64,000 nt of DNA from G963677085 sp963677085 (GTDB taxonomy: Bacteria > Planctomycetota > Planctomycetia > Pirellulales > Thermoguttaceae), in assembly GCA_963677085.2 (NCBI GenBank), contig CAXXFH010000003.1:124001-188000 (forward strand), read 5' to 3'. The translations under genes were made by a program, and so were the position numbers. This document shows, in pieces, positions 27,307 through 35,205 of this stretch (positions are counted from its first letter, which is position 1; each line of letters opens with the position of its first letter). The notes under the pieces were generated by a model that was not told the DNA's origin, searched no databases, and worked only from the letters and a program-made list of their open reading frames with translations.

Positions 27307-27928
27307 GGAAACACCTCGGAAGGAAGAACAAGGTTCGCTTTCCTTACGAGTCAACCATCACACGCAAGGGCGAACCATCGGGCAAAAAAAGACAACCTGA
27401 GCAGGACCTTGAAAACGATGGGTAAACCAATCGCTTTTCCTCGAACGCGGGTGGCAACTCCCCCTGGGTTCACAAAGCGGAACACCAACGAGAGCGAGCT
27501 TGAGCTCAACGCGGCAGCACCTATTGCTAGGCAGCCCCACTGCGATGTAGACGTAGAACCCGTTGGCAGCCCACTTCGATCGGCTTGCGTTTCCGGGTCG
27601 GCCTGCATTCAGAAGATTGAGATGCGGCGCCATTGGCGCGCATAAAAAAGAAAAAAGTGGTAAGGCGTTTTCAGGGAGAAGTGAAATACCACTTTAAGTC
27701 GAAACAGCGCACCGCAGCACGCTTGGTCTTCATGCTGTCCCGTTTGTCTTTTGTCCGGCAATGCGCAGTATCACGATGGAGTTTTCGCACGCTAATCAAC
27801 CGGTACGATGGCGAAGGTTGTCGTGACGCGAGCACGGCACGACAACAAGTATCAAAGGGATTGTGTTACCAGAGGGGCTACCGCCGAAAGGGTAGCCGAG
27901 GGCTACACTCAGAATCGTGTAACTCGAT
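27307..27928. other. 622-bp intergenic region with one hairpin
   Basis: The region lies between the kinase stop and the LEPR-XLL start, both on the minus strand. A perfect 7-bp hairpin, GGCTACC/GGTAGCC, is at 27876-27897 just downstream of the kinase gene, without a T-run. Short plus-strand open frames have no ribosome-binding site or family likeness. Confidence 0.45.
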
Positions 27929-30112
27929 TTAGAACGGCGCGATCACAGGTTCCGGTTCGGGAACCGTTTGAGGGCGGCTCGGTGTGGCGAGAAGTGCCGC
28001 AAACTCAGGATCATCCCGCAAAAGAGAATACGCTCGCGTGGCTTTGAGTGATGCAGGCGGTTGCCCAAGGTCAACGGCCTTGCGGGCGTACTCAAGAGTC
28101 AAATCTCGAGCTTTTTCGCTACGATCGGCCAATAAAGCGTGGAATTCAGCCAAACGGAAGTACAGCTTGGGAGAAGGTGGCGCCTTCTCTGCTACGTCCG
28201 CTGCGAACTGCAACGCATCGGCGGCAGGTGCCACTCCCCGCGACATTAAATTCAAACGTACGACCAACAGCCCATAATAGGCGGCCCCAAAATCAGGGTC
28301 TGCTTGAATTGCCTTCTCCAACACGCGTTTAGCAGCCGTTAGTCGATTGATTTGGCTGTATCCCCAACCCAGGTTGTGAAAAATCGCCGGCGAAGACAAC
28401 CCGCCTTCCAACGCCTGCTCGTTACAATAAATCGACATCGTGGAAAACCCGAGTTTCGCGTAGCAGTATCCTTGACACGCCAGGGCCCTCGGATCGTTGT
28501 TGAGCCGAATCAACGTCCGGTAGTCTTCTACTGCCTGCTGGAAGTCGCCGCTTCGCTGCATAGCAAGCCCCCGCGCAAAGAGTGCCTCGGGGTTTTCTGG
28601 CTGCAGCCGAATGACCTCATCGAGATGTTCAACGGCTTCGTTATTCTGCCCAGCCTCCAAACAAACCACTGCTTGACGAAACTGCTGGATCTCGAAAGGA
28701 GTTCGCGTAAGAAGATAGCCAACGGCTAACGTGCAAGCGACAACCAAGCAGCACGCCAGCGCTGCCAGTGCATAACGATGCCGAGTTATCCAACGTTTCG
28801 CGTGCTGTCGGGGCGATCGATACTTCTGCAATAGCTCGGCAAGTTCTTCCGCCGAACTCGGACGATCGTCCGGATCGAACGCCAGACAACGTTCGACAAT
28901 CTGAGCTAAACCGCGATCAACATGTTGATTCTTGTCGTCCAACGGGAGTGGTCCAAGTTGCTGTAATCGCAGAAGCTTTTCGGCCACTTCCTCTAATGAC
29001 TCGGCCCATGGAATAGTCCCAAAGGGCAACGAGCCGGTCAGCAACTCGAAAGCAATTACCCCCAACGAAAAAATGTCTGATCGCGGGTCGGCAATATCCG
29101 TGTCGGCCGCCGCCGCTCCGGCGACGAAACGCAACTGTTCTGGAGCCATGTAGGGCACCGTCCCACCCAGCCGCGCCGAAGGGCCTTCCCCCGTTGTCGA
29201 AATATTGAAATCCAGCAGCAGAGGGACTCCCTCGCGACTCAGCAAGACGTTCGAGGGCTTGAGATCCCGATGGCAAATCCCCTGAGCATGGGTGAAGGAC
29301 AACGCGTCAGCCAATTGGGCAATCCAACCGGCCACGCAATCGACGTAAGAGCCCCGATAAATCGCCGGCATTGCCGCGCTGTCAACGTCCCCATCGGATG
29401 GCTGGTTGACTTCTTCGAGAATATCCCAAACAACCGAGGCCTGGCGAAGCGGACACTGGTTTACAAATGCCCGATCAACAACATCACAGAGTGTCGCACG
29501 CCCCAAGTAGGGCATGCACACGGCACTGAGCCCAGTGCCTGGATCTTCCTTAACCGAATAGACCGGCACAATGTTGGGGTGCTTCAAACGACCCAGGGTG
29601 TCGGCCTCTTCGGTCGCTTGATGGGCGACCTTCAACGCAACCAAACGATTTCCGAGCGCCGACTCGTGAGCCAGAAACACTCGGGCAAACGTCCCTCGAC
29701 CAAGTTCCTCAAGCAGTTGAAAACCGAGAAACTCCTCCTTGATTGCCGGCCAAGTTACCTCGGCTTGAAGACTCTGAAGAAACGGATCGTGCTCCAGAAG
29801 TTTGCGAACTTCGATCAGCAGCATAAGTGATCGCTGCAGCGGTGGGTAGCGTGAGGCGAACTCCCCGACATCGACTGATTCACCGTTCTCCACGCGTGCG
29901 CAATACTCTTCGTGGGCAAGTTCCAAAACCACCGAACGGTATTTCAATAACTCGGGGTTACTCTGAAGCACACAGGATAGATCTGGAGACTCGCCCTGAC
30001 GCCACCGTTGGCTGACCTCAGACGCCAACTGAAACGCCTTTACTGCCCCGGGGTCTCCCAGTGTATTCGACAGGGAAACCTCGAGTGGGGACGTATCGCC
30101 CTCATAGACCAT
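27929..30112 (-). CDS. Membrane Ser/Thr protein kinase with C-terminal TPR domain
   Basis: The product is 727 residues. An N-terminal helical region (about 20-110) is typical of planctomycete kinases coupled to ECF sigma factors. The Hanks-type kinase domain (about 128-440) has a glycine-rich loop LGRGTFARV, VALK (Lys161), HRDLKPSN (281-288), and APEQ (323-326). The metal-binding DFG is DFN here (301-303), an unusual change at a key glycine that may lower activity. One membrane helix (about 465-485) separates the kinase from TPR repeats (about 500-700), presumably outside the cytoplasm. The gene starts one base after the sigma-factor stop (TGA-G-ATG), indicating translational coupling. Confidence 0.9.
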   Translation of the reverse strand: MVYEGDTSPLEVSLSNTLGDPGAVKAFQLASEVSQRWRQGESPDLSCVLQSNPELLKYRSVVLELAHEEYCARVENGESVDVGEFASRYPPLQRSLMLLIEVRKLLEHDPFLQSLQAEVTWPAIKEEFLGFQLLEELGRGTFARVFLAHESALGNRLVALKVAHQATEEADTLGRLKHPNIVPVYSVKEDPGTGLSAVCMPYLGRATLCDVVDRAFVNQCPLRQASVVWDILEEVNQPSDGDVDSAAMPAIYRGSYVDCVAGWIAQLADALSFTHAQGICHRDLKPSNVLLSREGVPLLLDFNISTTGEGPSARLGGTVPYMAPEQLRFVAGAAAADTDIADPRSDIFSLGVIAFELLTGSLPFGTIPWAESLEEVAEKLLRLQQLGPLPLDDKNQHVDRGLAQIVERCLAFDPDDRPSSAEELAELLQKYRSPRQHAKRWITRHRYALAALACCLVVACTLAVGYLLTRTPFEIQQFRQAVVCLEAGQNNEAVEHLDEVIRLQPENPEALFARGLAMQRSGDFQQAVEDYRTLIRLNNDPRALACQGYCYAKLGFSTMSIYCNEQALEGGLSSPAIFHNLGWGYSQINRLTAAKRVLEKAIQADPDFGAAYYGLLVVRLNLMSRGVAPAADALQFAADVAEKAPPSPKLYFRLAEFHALLADRSEKARDLTLEYARKAVDLGQPPASLKATRAYSLLRDDPEFAALLATPSRPQTVPEPEPVIAPF

Positions 30113-30113
30113 C

Positions 30114-30692
30114 TCAGGATGCGTCGGTCTCACGGCTGAGCCTCTTGAGGAACCGGCGGACTGTGCTTTCCGCCACTTGCAGCGTATCGGCAATGCCCTG
30201 GCAGGTGTGCCCCTGCAATCTCAACTGGATAATCTTTCGATAGTGCTCCGGCTGATCGCGCAATAATTCATTCCACCGTTCGCGAGCAATCGCTACGTCG
30301 AGTGGGCCCGGCTTGTGGTCCTCCAAGCCCACGGAGTGATGCACCTGTTTCTCCTCCAACGGGCGTTCCTTGTTGACATTGTATTTCTCGGTAAGAAATC
30401 TCCGCCGCGCCTCCATGCCCACTTTGTTGCGTGCCATGACCACCAGGAACGCAACTAACTGTTCGGGGGTTTCGAAACGGTGCAGCTTATCTCGCTGCCG
30501 GAAAAACGAAGACCAGACAACCTGCACAAAGTCCAACGAGTCGAATTTGGAACGGAGTTTTGGATTCAGGGCACGGCGCACCGCTCGCCGGATCGCTTCG
30601 CCGTATTGCTCGACAAGCTCCCAGGCTGCATCCTCCGAGCCGTCGCAAGCGTGGTGTATCAAATCTCGAAATTCGTTACTGTCACAGTCCAT
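30114..30692 (-). CDS. ECF-type sigma factor, planctomycete kinase-linked group
   Basis: The product is 192 residues. Region 2 (about 25-95) has FDSLDFVQVVWSSFF in the place of the usual DLVQEVF, and region 4 (about 135-188) carries YRKIIQLRLQGHTCQGIA and a helix-turn-helix VAESTVRRFLKRL. The first region and the linkage to a Ser/Thr kinase match the planctomycete ECF group thought to be controlled by phosphorylation instead of a classical anti-sigma factor. The stop is one base from the kinase start. It is probably the first gene of this two-gene unit; its promoter lies in the divergent region toward the WYL regulator. Confidence 0.88.
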   Translation of the reverse strand: MDCDSNEFRDLIHHACDGSEDAAWELVEQYGEAIRRAVRRALNPKLRSKFDSLDFVQVVWSSFFRQRDKLHRFETPEQLVAFLVVMARNKVGMEARRRFLTEKYNVNKERPLEEKQVHHSVGLEDHKPGPLDVAIARERWNELLRDQPEHYRKIIQLRLQGHTCQGIADTLQVAESTVRRFLKRLSRETDAS

Positions 30693-31064
30693 TCGTCCTA
30701 AACCCGATGCCTTGGCGGCTCGCGGAAAAAACGCTTACTATTTCCTTTTTCGACGCCCGGTTTTCTCCGCGAATCGCAATTTGCAAAAAGGGAGGGTGTG
30801 TTTTGCCTTCTGGTTCGCGATGCACAGCCTCCCCGAGCACCCGACATGCTCGACGGTTTTGCATTTGTGAAAAGCAGTTCGTTGGGTTCGGCAAGCTATT
30901 TACTATATCGAATTATCCCTGACAACTCCAATGAAGTAAAGTTGCCCCCTCGGGGGCGTGCAGTAATCGCGCGAGAAAAAATGACCCGACCAGCGCGAAA
31001 CAGAGCATGGTCTCTGTGACCCGGCCACCAACCACCCCGATGGGGGTGCCGCATCGGAAGGTGT
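30693..31064. promoter_or_regulatory. Divergent control region with two GC-rich palindromes
   Basis: This 372-bp region separates the sigma factor and the WYL regulator. GCCCCCTCGGGGGC (30944-30957) and CACCCC-GATG-GGGGTG (31033-31048) are perfect inverted repeats. The second ends about 16 bases before the WYL start, close to its ribosome-binding site, so either could be an operator or an RNA hairpin. Inference only. Confidence 0.45.
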
Positions 31065-31832
31065 ATGTACGCACAACGGATTCGTCGCTGCCTGAAGCTG
31101 TGCACGCTGCTGCAAACCTGCGTGGGCTACAGCGCCCAGGAACTCGCGCAAGAAGCCGGCGTGAGCAAACGCACGGTCTATCGCGACCTTCGCGCTCTGC
31201 AAGATGCTGGAATTATGGTCCGCTTCGACGAGAAGCGAAGCGGCTACGTCATCCCTCACCGCTTCGCACACCGCCCCCCCGAACTAACAGACGACGAGCT
31301 ATTGATGCTTTTGTTGGCGGCATCTACTTCACCACTGAACGAAAGCTTCAAACTCCGGCAAACGATCGGCAGTTCGATCCGCAAGCTCATTTCTCGCGTC
31401 CCAACGCGGCTCCAGGAAGAAGCAACCAACCTGCTGAGGTGCGTTACTGCCGAGTCGAATTGCGACCCACTCCCGCTCCATCGAGAGACCGTTTGCGGGA
31501 AAATACTCCAAGGAATACAGCAACAACTACATGTGCGGATCACCTACATTGAGAGTAACCTGCCGTCCACACGTCAAGCACGATTGGGTGCGGCACTGCA
31601 GACGAAGCTTGCCCCTTACCGCATGATCATGTCGCCAGACGGCTGGCGCGTTACTGGAAGATCGACGTGGCACCGAGAAGTACGTATTTTTGAACTCAAC
31701 TGCATCTCGTCAGCGGAGTTGACTGAAGATTCTTTCGAATTTCCGCCAAAATACCGACGCCGCGAACCATCTCCAGAGCTACCGACCCAATTGTCGGCCA
31801 TGGTTGTTCGCGAAATAGCCGCTGGCAGTTGA
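31065..31832 (+). CDS. HTH/WYL-domain transcriptional regulator
   Basis: The product is 255 residues. The N-terminal winged helix-turn-helix (about 1-60) has the DeoR/HTH_11 pattern LAQEAGVSKRTVYRDLRAL. The middle and C-terminal part (about 140-230) is a WYL-type ligand or nucleic-acid sensing domain, with the family 'WYL' triplet not conserved: the corresponding stretch reads LAPYRMIMSPDGWRVTG. WYL regulators often respond to DNA damage or act as local repressors. GGAAGG precedes the ATG. It is convergent with a PEP-CTERM gene, 4 bp between stops. Confidence 0.85.
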   Translation: MYAQRIRRCLKLCTLLQTCVGYSAQELAQEAGVSKRTVYRDLRALQDAGIMVRFDEKRSGYVIPHRFAHRPPELTDDELLMLLLAASTSPLNESFKLRQTIGSSIRKLISRVPTRLQEEATNLLRCVTAESNCDPLPLHRETVCGKILQGIQQQLHVRITYIESNLPSTRQARLGAALQTKLAPYRMIMSPDGWRVTGRSTWHREVRIFELNCISSAELTEDSFEFPPKYRRREPSPELPTQLSAMVVREIAAGS

Positions 31833-31836
31833 ACAA

Positions 31837-32547
31837 TCAGCATAGGTGGCGGCGACCACGCAAACGCCGAATGCCGATCCCCAGAATCCCGGCGCCACAT
31901 AGCAACATTACCCAGGTGGCCGGCTCAGGCACTTCTCCGATCCGCACAGAACCCACGACGACGGGCCCACCATCGGAAGGTACGTTCAGATAATAGCGGT
32001 CTGAAATCGTGGGAGAAGTAGAAGAAATGGACGTCCAATAAGACAAAAATGACGCTTGCGAATCATTTGGCGTAGCGAGAATGTCAAAACGCCCTTGGGC
32101 ATCGGGGGACGCAACCAACTCAACCTGAAGTAAATTCCTTCCTGTTGCGGGAACTGTTACTCCCCCCAGGGTAACATCGCCCACAAGGTTTACGGACGTT
32201 CCCTGGGAAAACTCAGGAGCATAGCCGAATTCCGATCGTAGGCCGAGTGTCAGCACCCCCTCGAAAATGTAGTCCGGCGGGATGGCAATAGAGCGAAACT
32301 CAACGGTGCCGAGCGCCTCAACGTCTGGTTGCACGGCAAGGCTCAACGCCCAGCCGGCCATCATTTCCGGCAGTTCTGGCGGTTCTGGCGGAGCTGTCAC
32401 ATTCTCCACACCGAAGACGTAGTTGAGCGGCTGTTCGGCATCAGCCCAAACAACATCGCCTCCCACCACCCGAAGATCGTCGGCCATCGACGAGGACGCA
32501 ATCCCCACCAGAACAACCACAGCCGCCCCACGCAAAAAACCTGCCAC
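31837..32547 (-). CDS. PEP-CTERM sorted exported protein
   Basis: The product is 236 residues from a GTG start with AAAGGAG upstream. A signal peptide is present (about 1-22, GAAVVVLVGIASSSMA). The C-terminus is a PEP-CTERM signal: VPEPATWVMLLCGAGILG, then IRRLRGRR. The body is beta-rich with no recognised enzyme motif. It is divergent from a DUF1559 gene across a 375-bp spacer, the same kind of pair found in both 38-49 kb modules, but without sigma and FecR genes. Confidence 0.82.
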   Translation of the reverse strand: MAGFLRGAAVVVLVGIASSSMADDLRVVGGDVVWADAEQPLNYVFGVENVTAPPEPPELPEMMAGWALSLAVQPDVEALGTVEFRSIAIPPDYIFEGVLTLGLRSEFGYAPEFSQGTSVNLVGDVTLGGVTVPATGRNLLQVELVASPDAQGRFDILATPNDSQASFLSYWTSISSTSPTISDRYYLNVPSDGGPVVVGSVRIGEVPEPATWVMLLCGAGILGIGIRRLRGRRHLC

Positions 32548-32922
32548 ATCCAGCTCCTTTATCTGCTCTTCCTGATCCTTCCGTTCCGGCCGACCGGCCG
32601 AAACATCGCACGATTCTATCCTGCCAGACTTCGCAATTCAATATTTACACCCCCATTCGAAGGGCATTTTGCGTGATGTTCTCATTGACGCCCCCCCGTT
32701 GTAGGTTTCTCTGTACTGCCGATACTGCGTCAAATGCCGTAACTAGCGTCTGATTGCGGGCTGCCGCAGGCCAATGGCCGTTGATTCCGATCGCGCGAGT
32801 CTGGTAGGTTAAAGCGCAAGCTAATCGCGCAACCAACGATGCGAAGAGCGTTTGCGATAACGTCAGGCCGGGGCGAATTGCGTTCGCGGTTGTGGAGATT
32901 CCGTCTTAGCGGGAGTGGGCAA
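32548..32922. other. Divergent spacer between PEP-CTERM and DUF1559 genes
   Basis: This 375-bp region should hold promoters for both flanking genes. No repeat, small gene or clear operator was recognised. Confidence 0.4.
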
Positions 32923-33918
32923 ATGGTTTTATTGCGCTCGAAAATGGGCTTTTCGCTCGTCGAGCTCCTCGTCGTGATTGCCATTGTCGGAATCCTACTG
33001 GCACTTCTGCTGCCAGCGGTCCAGGCTGCACGCGAGGCCGGGCGGCGGTGTCAGTGTGCGAACAATGTTCGTCAAACCGCGCTCGCGGTGCAGCAGTATG
33101 CCACCGCTCACCGCGTTTTTCCCGCCGGATGTGTTATCGACGCCTCTTACCGACTCCGCAGTACGCCCTGGTACGACGTTTGGCACGAAGCTACCGAGGG
33201 AAACCAAGGCACCAGTTGGATGCTCATGGTCTTGCCTTATCTGGAACAATCGGCCCTGTATGACCAATGGGATTTCCACAAGAACGTCAAAGACAACCAA
33301 GCCCTCGCGTCAACCGACATCTCGATGTTCTACTGCCCTAGCCGGCGCAGTGGCATACGATCGGGCGACAGGGACCTGATGTTTGAAAAGTGGGAAAGCG
33401 GCGGGACGGACTACGGCGGATGCATGACGCGAGGCAACGGATTCTTCAATTCTTCTCCGTTTGCTGAATCCGGGCAATGTGGCCATTTTCTGTCGCCGCA
33501 TCGAACTGTGTTCAACAGCGATGGTTCCAATGCGGGAATTTTGGCGCCCAATACATTCACGCCCCACGCAGCCGTTCGCGACGGCTTGAGTAACACCCTC
33601 TTGGTGGGTGAGTTGGAGCGGAGCTCCATTGCTCAAACGTTGAGTGTCTCCACGGAAAATTGTAAGGCTCTCCGCGAAGACGGTTGGGCTGCCGGTGGCG
33701 TTAATTGCCTGTTCAGCACCGACCGCTTATCCGGGGGCCTTGTCTCGCCGGGCAGCATCAACAACGGTTTCTTTGAATCTGCCGGAAGTGAACACCCTGG
33801 CGGGGCGCACTTCGCCATGGCCGATGGTTCGCTCCGTTGGATCGCCGACCACGTCGACCCCATCCTCTTCGAATACCTAGGCAGCCGGGCCGACGGCGAG
33901 ATAGCCATTCTGCCGTAA
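32923..33918 (+). CDS. DUF1559 (H-x9-DG) pseudopilin-like protein
   Basis: The product is 331 residues. The N-terminus is a type IV prepilin signal: GFSLVELLVVIAIVGI with cleavage expected after Gly9 and Glu14 as mature Glu5. The DUF1559 body follows, with LLLPAVQAAREAGRR, and the C-terminal H-x9-DG signature (HPGGAHFAMADG). Planctomycete genomes carry dozens of these proteins. They are presumed to be processed by prepilin peptidase and to form surface or secretion structures, but no function is established. The GGGAG site selects this ATG over one 84 bases upstream. Confidence 0.92.
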   Translation: MVLLRSKMGFSLVELLVVIAIVGILLALLLPAVQAAREAGRRCQCANNVRQTALAVQQYATAHRVFPAGCVIDASYRLRSTPWYDVWHEATEGNQGTSWMLMVLPYLEQSALYDQWDFHKNVKDNQALASTDISMFYCPSRRSGIRSGDRDLMFEKWESGGTDYGGCMTRGNGFFNSSPFAESGQCGHFLSPHRTVFNSDGSNAGILAPNTFTPHAAVRDGLSNTLLVGELERSSIAQTLSVSTENCKALREDGWAAGGVNCLFSTDRLSGGLVSPGSINNGFFESAGSEHPGGAHFAMADGSLRWIADHVDPILFEYLGSRADGEIAILP

Positions 33919-33962
33919 ACAACGTGTCGGCGAGCTTTCCGAAACGTCCCGTTCCAAACACG

Positions 33963-34604
33963 TTACGCCTCCTCAACACCTTTTCGCCTTTCAATTACCC
34001 GGGCACTATCCGTCATACGAACTCCGGCCGCCTGCAACTCCTCAATCGCTCGCCTCACATCACCCGGTCTCACGTCGACACCTCGACATCCATCGAGGAT
34101 CAAGTGCGTCGCAAAACCAAGTTCGACGGCATCCAGGGCAGTAAACTTCACGCAGTAGTCGGTCGCCAACCCTAGGATAAACACCTCGACAATTCCGCAC
34201 TCTCGCAAAAACTTTGCCAGCCCGGTTGCTTGCCGGTGGCCGTTATCGAAGAAGCCACTATAACTGTCGATGGTACGATGGGTTCCCTTGTGAAAGACTC
34301 GATCGATGCGACTGACATCGAGTTCCGTGGCCAGCGCCGCTCCGGGGGTCCCCTCGATGCAATGATCGGGCCACAAGACTTGCCGTAGTCCATCCAACTC
34401 CACAACATCGCCGATCTCCCGGCCCGGATGCTGGCTGGCGAAGCTTAAGTGGTCGGCCGGATGCCAGTCCTGGGTGGCCACGACCAAGTCGAAATACGCC
34501 AGGAGACGATTCGCCACCGACACCACTTGGTCCCCTTTGCCAACCGCGAGGGCACCGCCCGGCAAAAAGTCGTTCTGGATATCCACGAGAAGCAGAACAT
34601 TCAC
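33963..34604 (-). CDS. pncA: Nicotinamidase (PncA-like isochorismatase-fold amidase)
   Basis: From the GTG at 34604 the product is 213 residues, the usual length of PncA. It shows the catalytic aspartate in LLVDIQNDFLPGGAL, the metal-site D-HPADHLSFASQHP block, the catalytic lysine in VFHKGTH, and the catalytic cysteine in LATDYCVKFTA. The reaction is nicotinamide to nicotinate plus ammonia in NAD salvage. A longer TTG reading adds only non-conserved residues. It is a lone gene here, convergent with the DUF1559 gene (44 bp between stops). Confidence 0.9.
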   Translation of the reverse strand: MNVLLLVDIQNDFLPGGALAVGKGDQVVSVANRLLAYFDLVVATQDWHPADHLSFASQHPGREIGDVVELDGLRQVLWPDHCIEGTPGAALATELDVSRIDRVFHKGTHRTIDSYSGFFDNGHRQATGLAKFLRECGIVEVFILGLATDYCVKFTALDAVELGFATHLILDGCRGVDVRPGDVRRAIEELQAAGVRMTDSARVIERRKGVEEA

Positions 34605-35038
34605 AGGATCTAACCGAAGGAAACACGGGAGGGCAAGGCCGCCAACCAAACGGTGCTACCGCACCCAGTCGAGAACCCGCTCCCGTTGGTCGCTCATCTT
34701 TGTCAAAAACTTAACGATCTTTGAGGTTAGTAGCCAGCGTTACAGAATGCGCCCAGACGTTGTTGTCCGAAAATCACAACGCCAATCGGCTGTAATTGGA
34801 CCACCCATACACAAATCGTCTAAGATGGTGCGAGATCGTCTGTCACTCAAACCCAGTGTTGAAACGGAGGCAGCAATGACGCTTTTTCATAAACAGAATG
34901 ACGGATACCATTATTGATGCCGCCTTGCTCAAAGTCCAGAATGGAAATCGTACGACAGCAGCACCGCCACGCCATGCTGCTCCCCCCGCCAAGTCCTCAC
35001 TCCTGAACCGTTCAAGGCCGTGGCCTTGAGGGCACACC

Positions 35039-35130
35039 GATAAATAACTTGCCGATTTGCCGGGCCGCGTTTCGTAACGTTTCTCGGTTTCCGCTTTAGT
35101 ACAGGGCAAGTTATCTTCTGGTCCGTCCTA
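35039..35130 (+). repeat. Intergenic repeat family D, copy D1 (MITE-like ends)
   Basis: The element is about 92 bp. TAAATAACTTGCC (35041-35053) and the reverse complement of 35105-35117 match at 11 of 13 bases, giving terminal inverted repeats. D2 is the inverted copy at 61932. Nothing else was seen in the 34605-35205 spacer. Confidence 0.65.
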
Positions 35131-35205
35131 CGTTAACTCGCCACCACGAATGGTTTTCATTGAGGCAGCACAATTGCCACTTCCCCAAGCCCCCAAGGTG
35201 AAGCG

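Noticed and set aside
27633..27932. Plus-strand 99-codon frame with a lysine-rich start
   Set aside because: It begins at a TTG without a ribosome-binding site and runs through the hairpin at 27876; basic composition from an A-rich stretch only.
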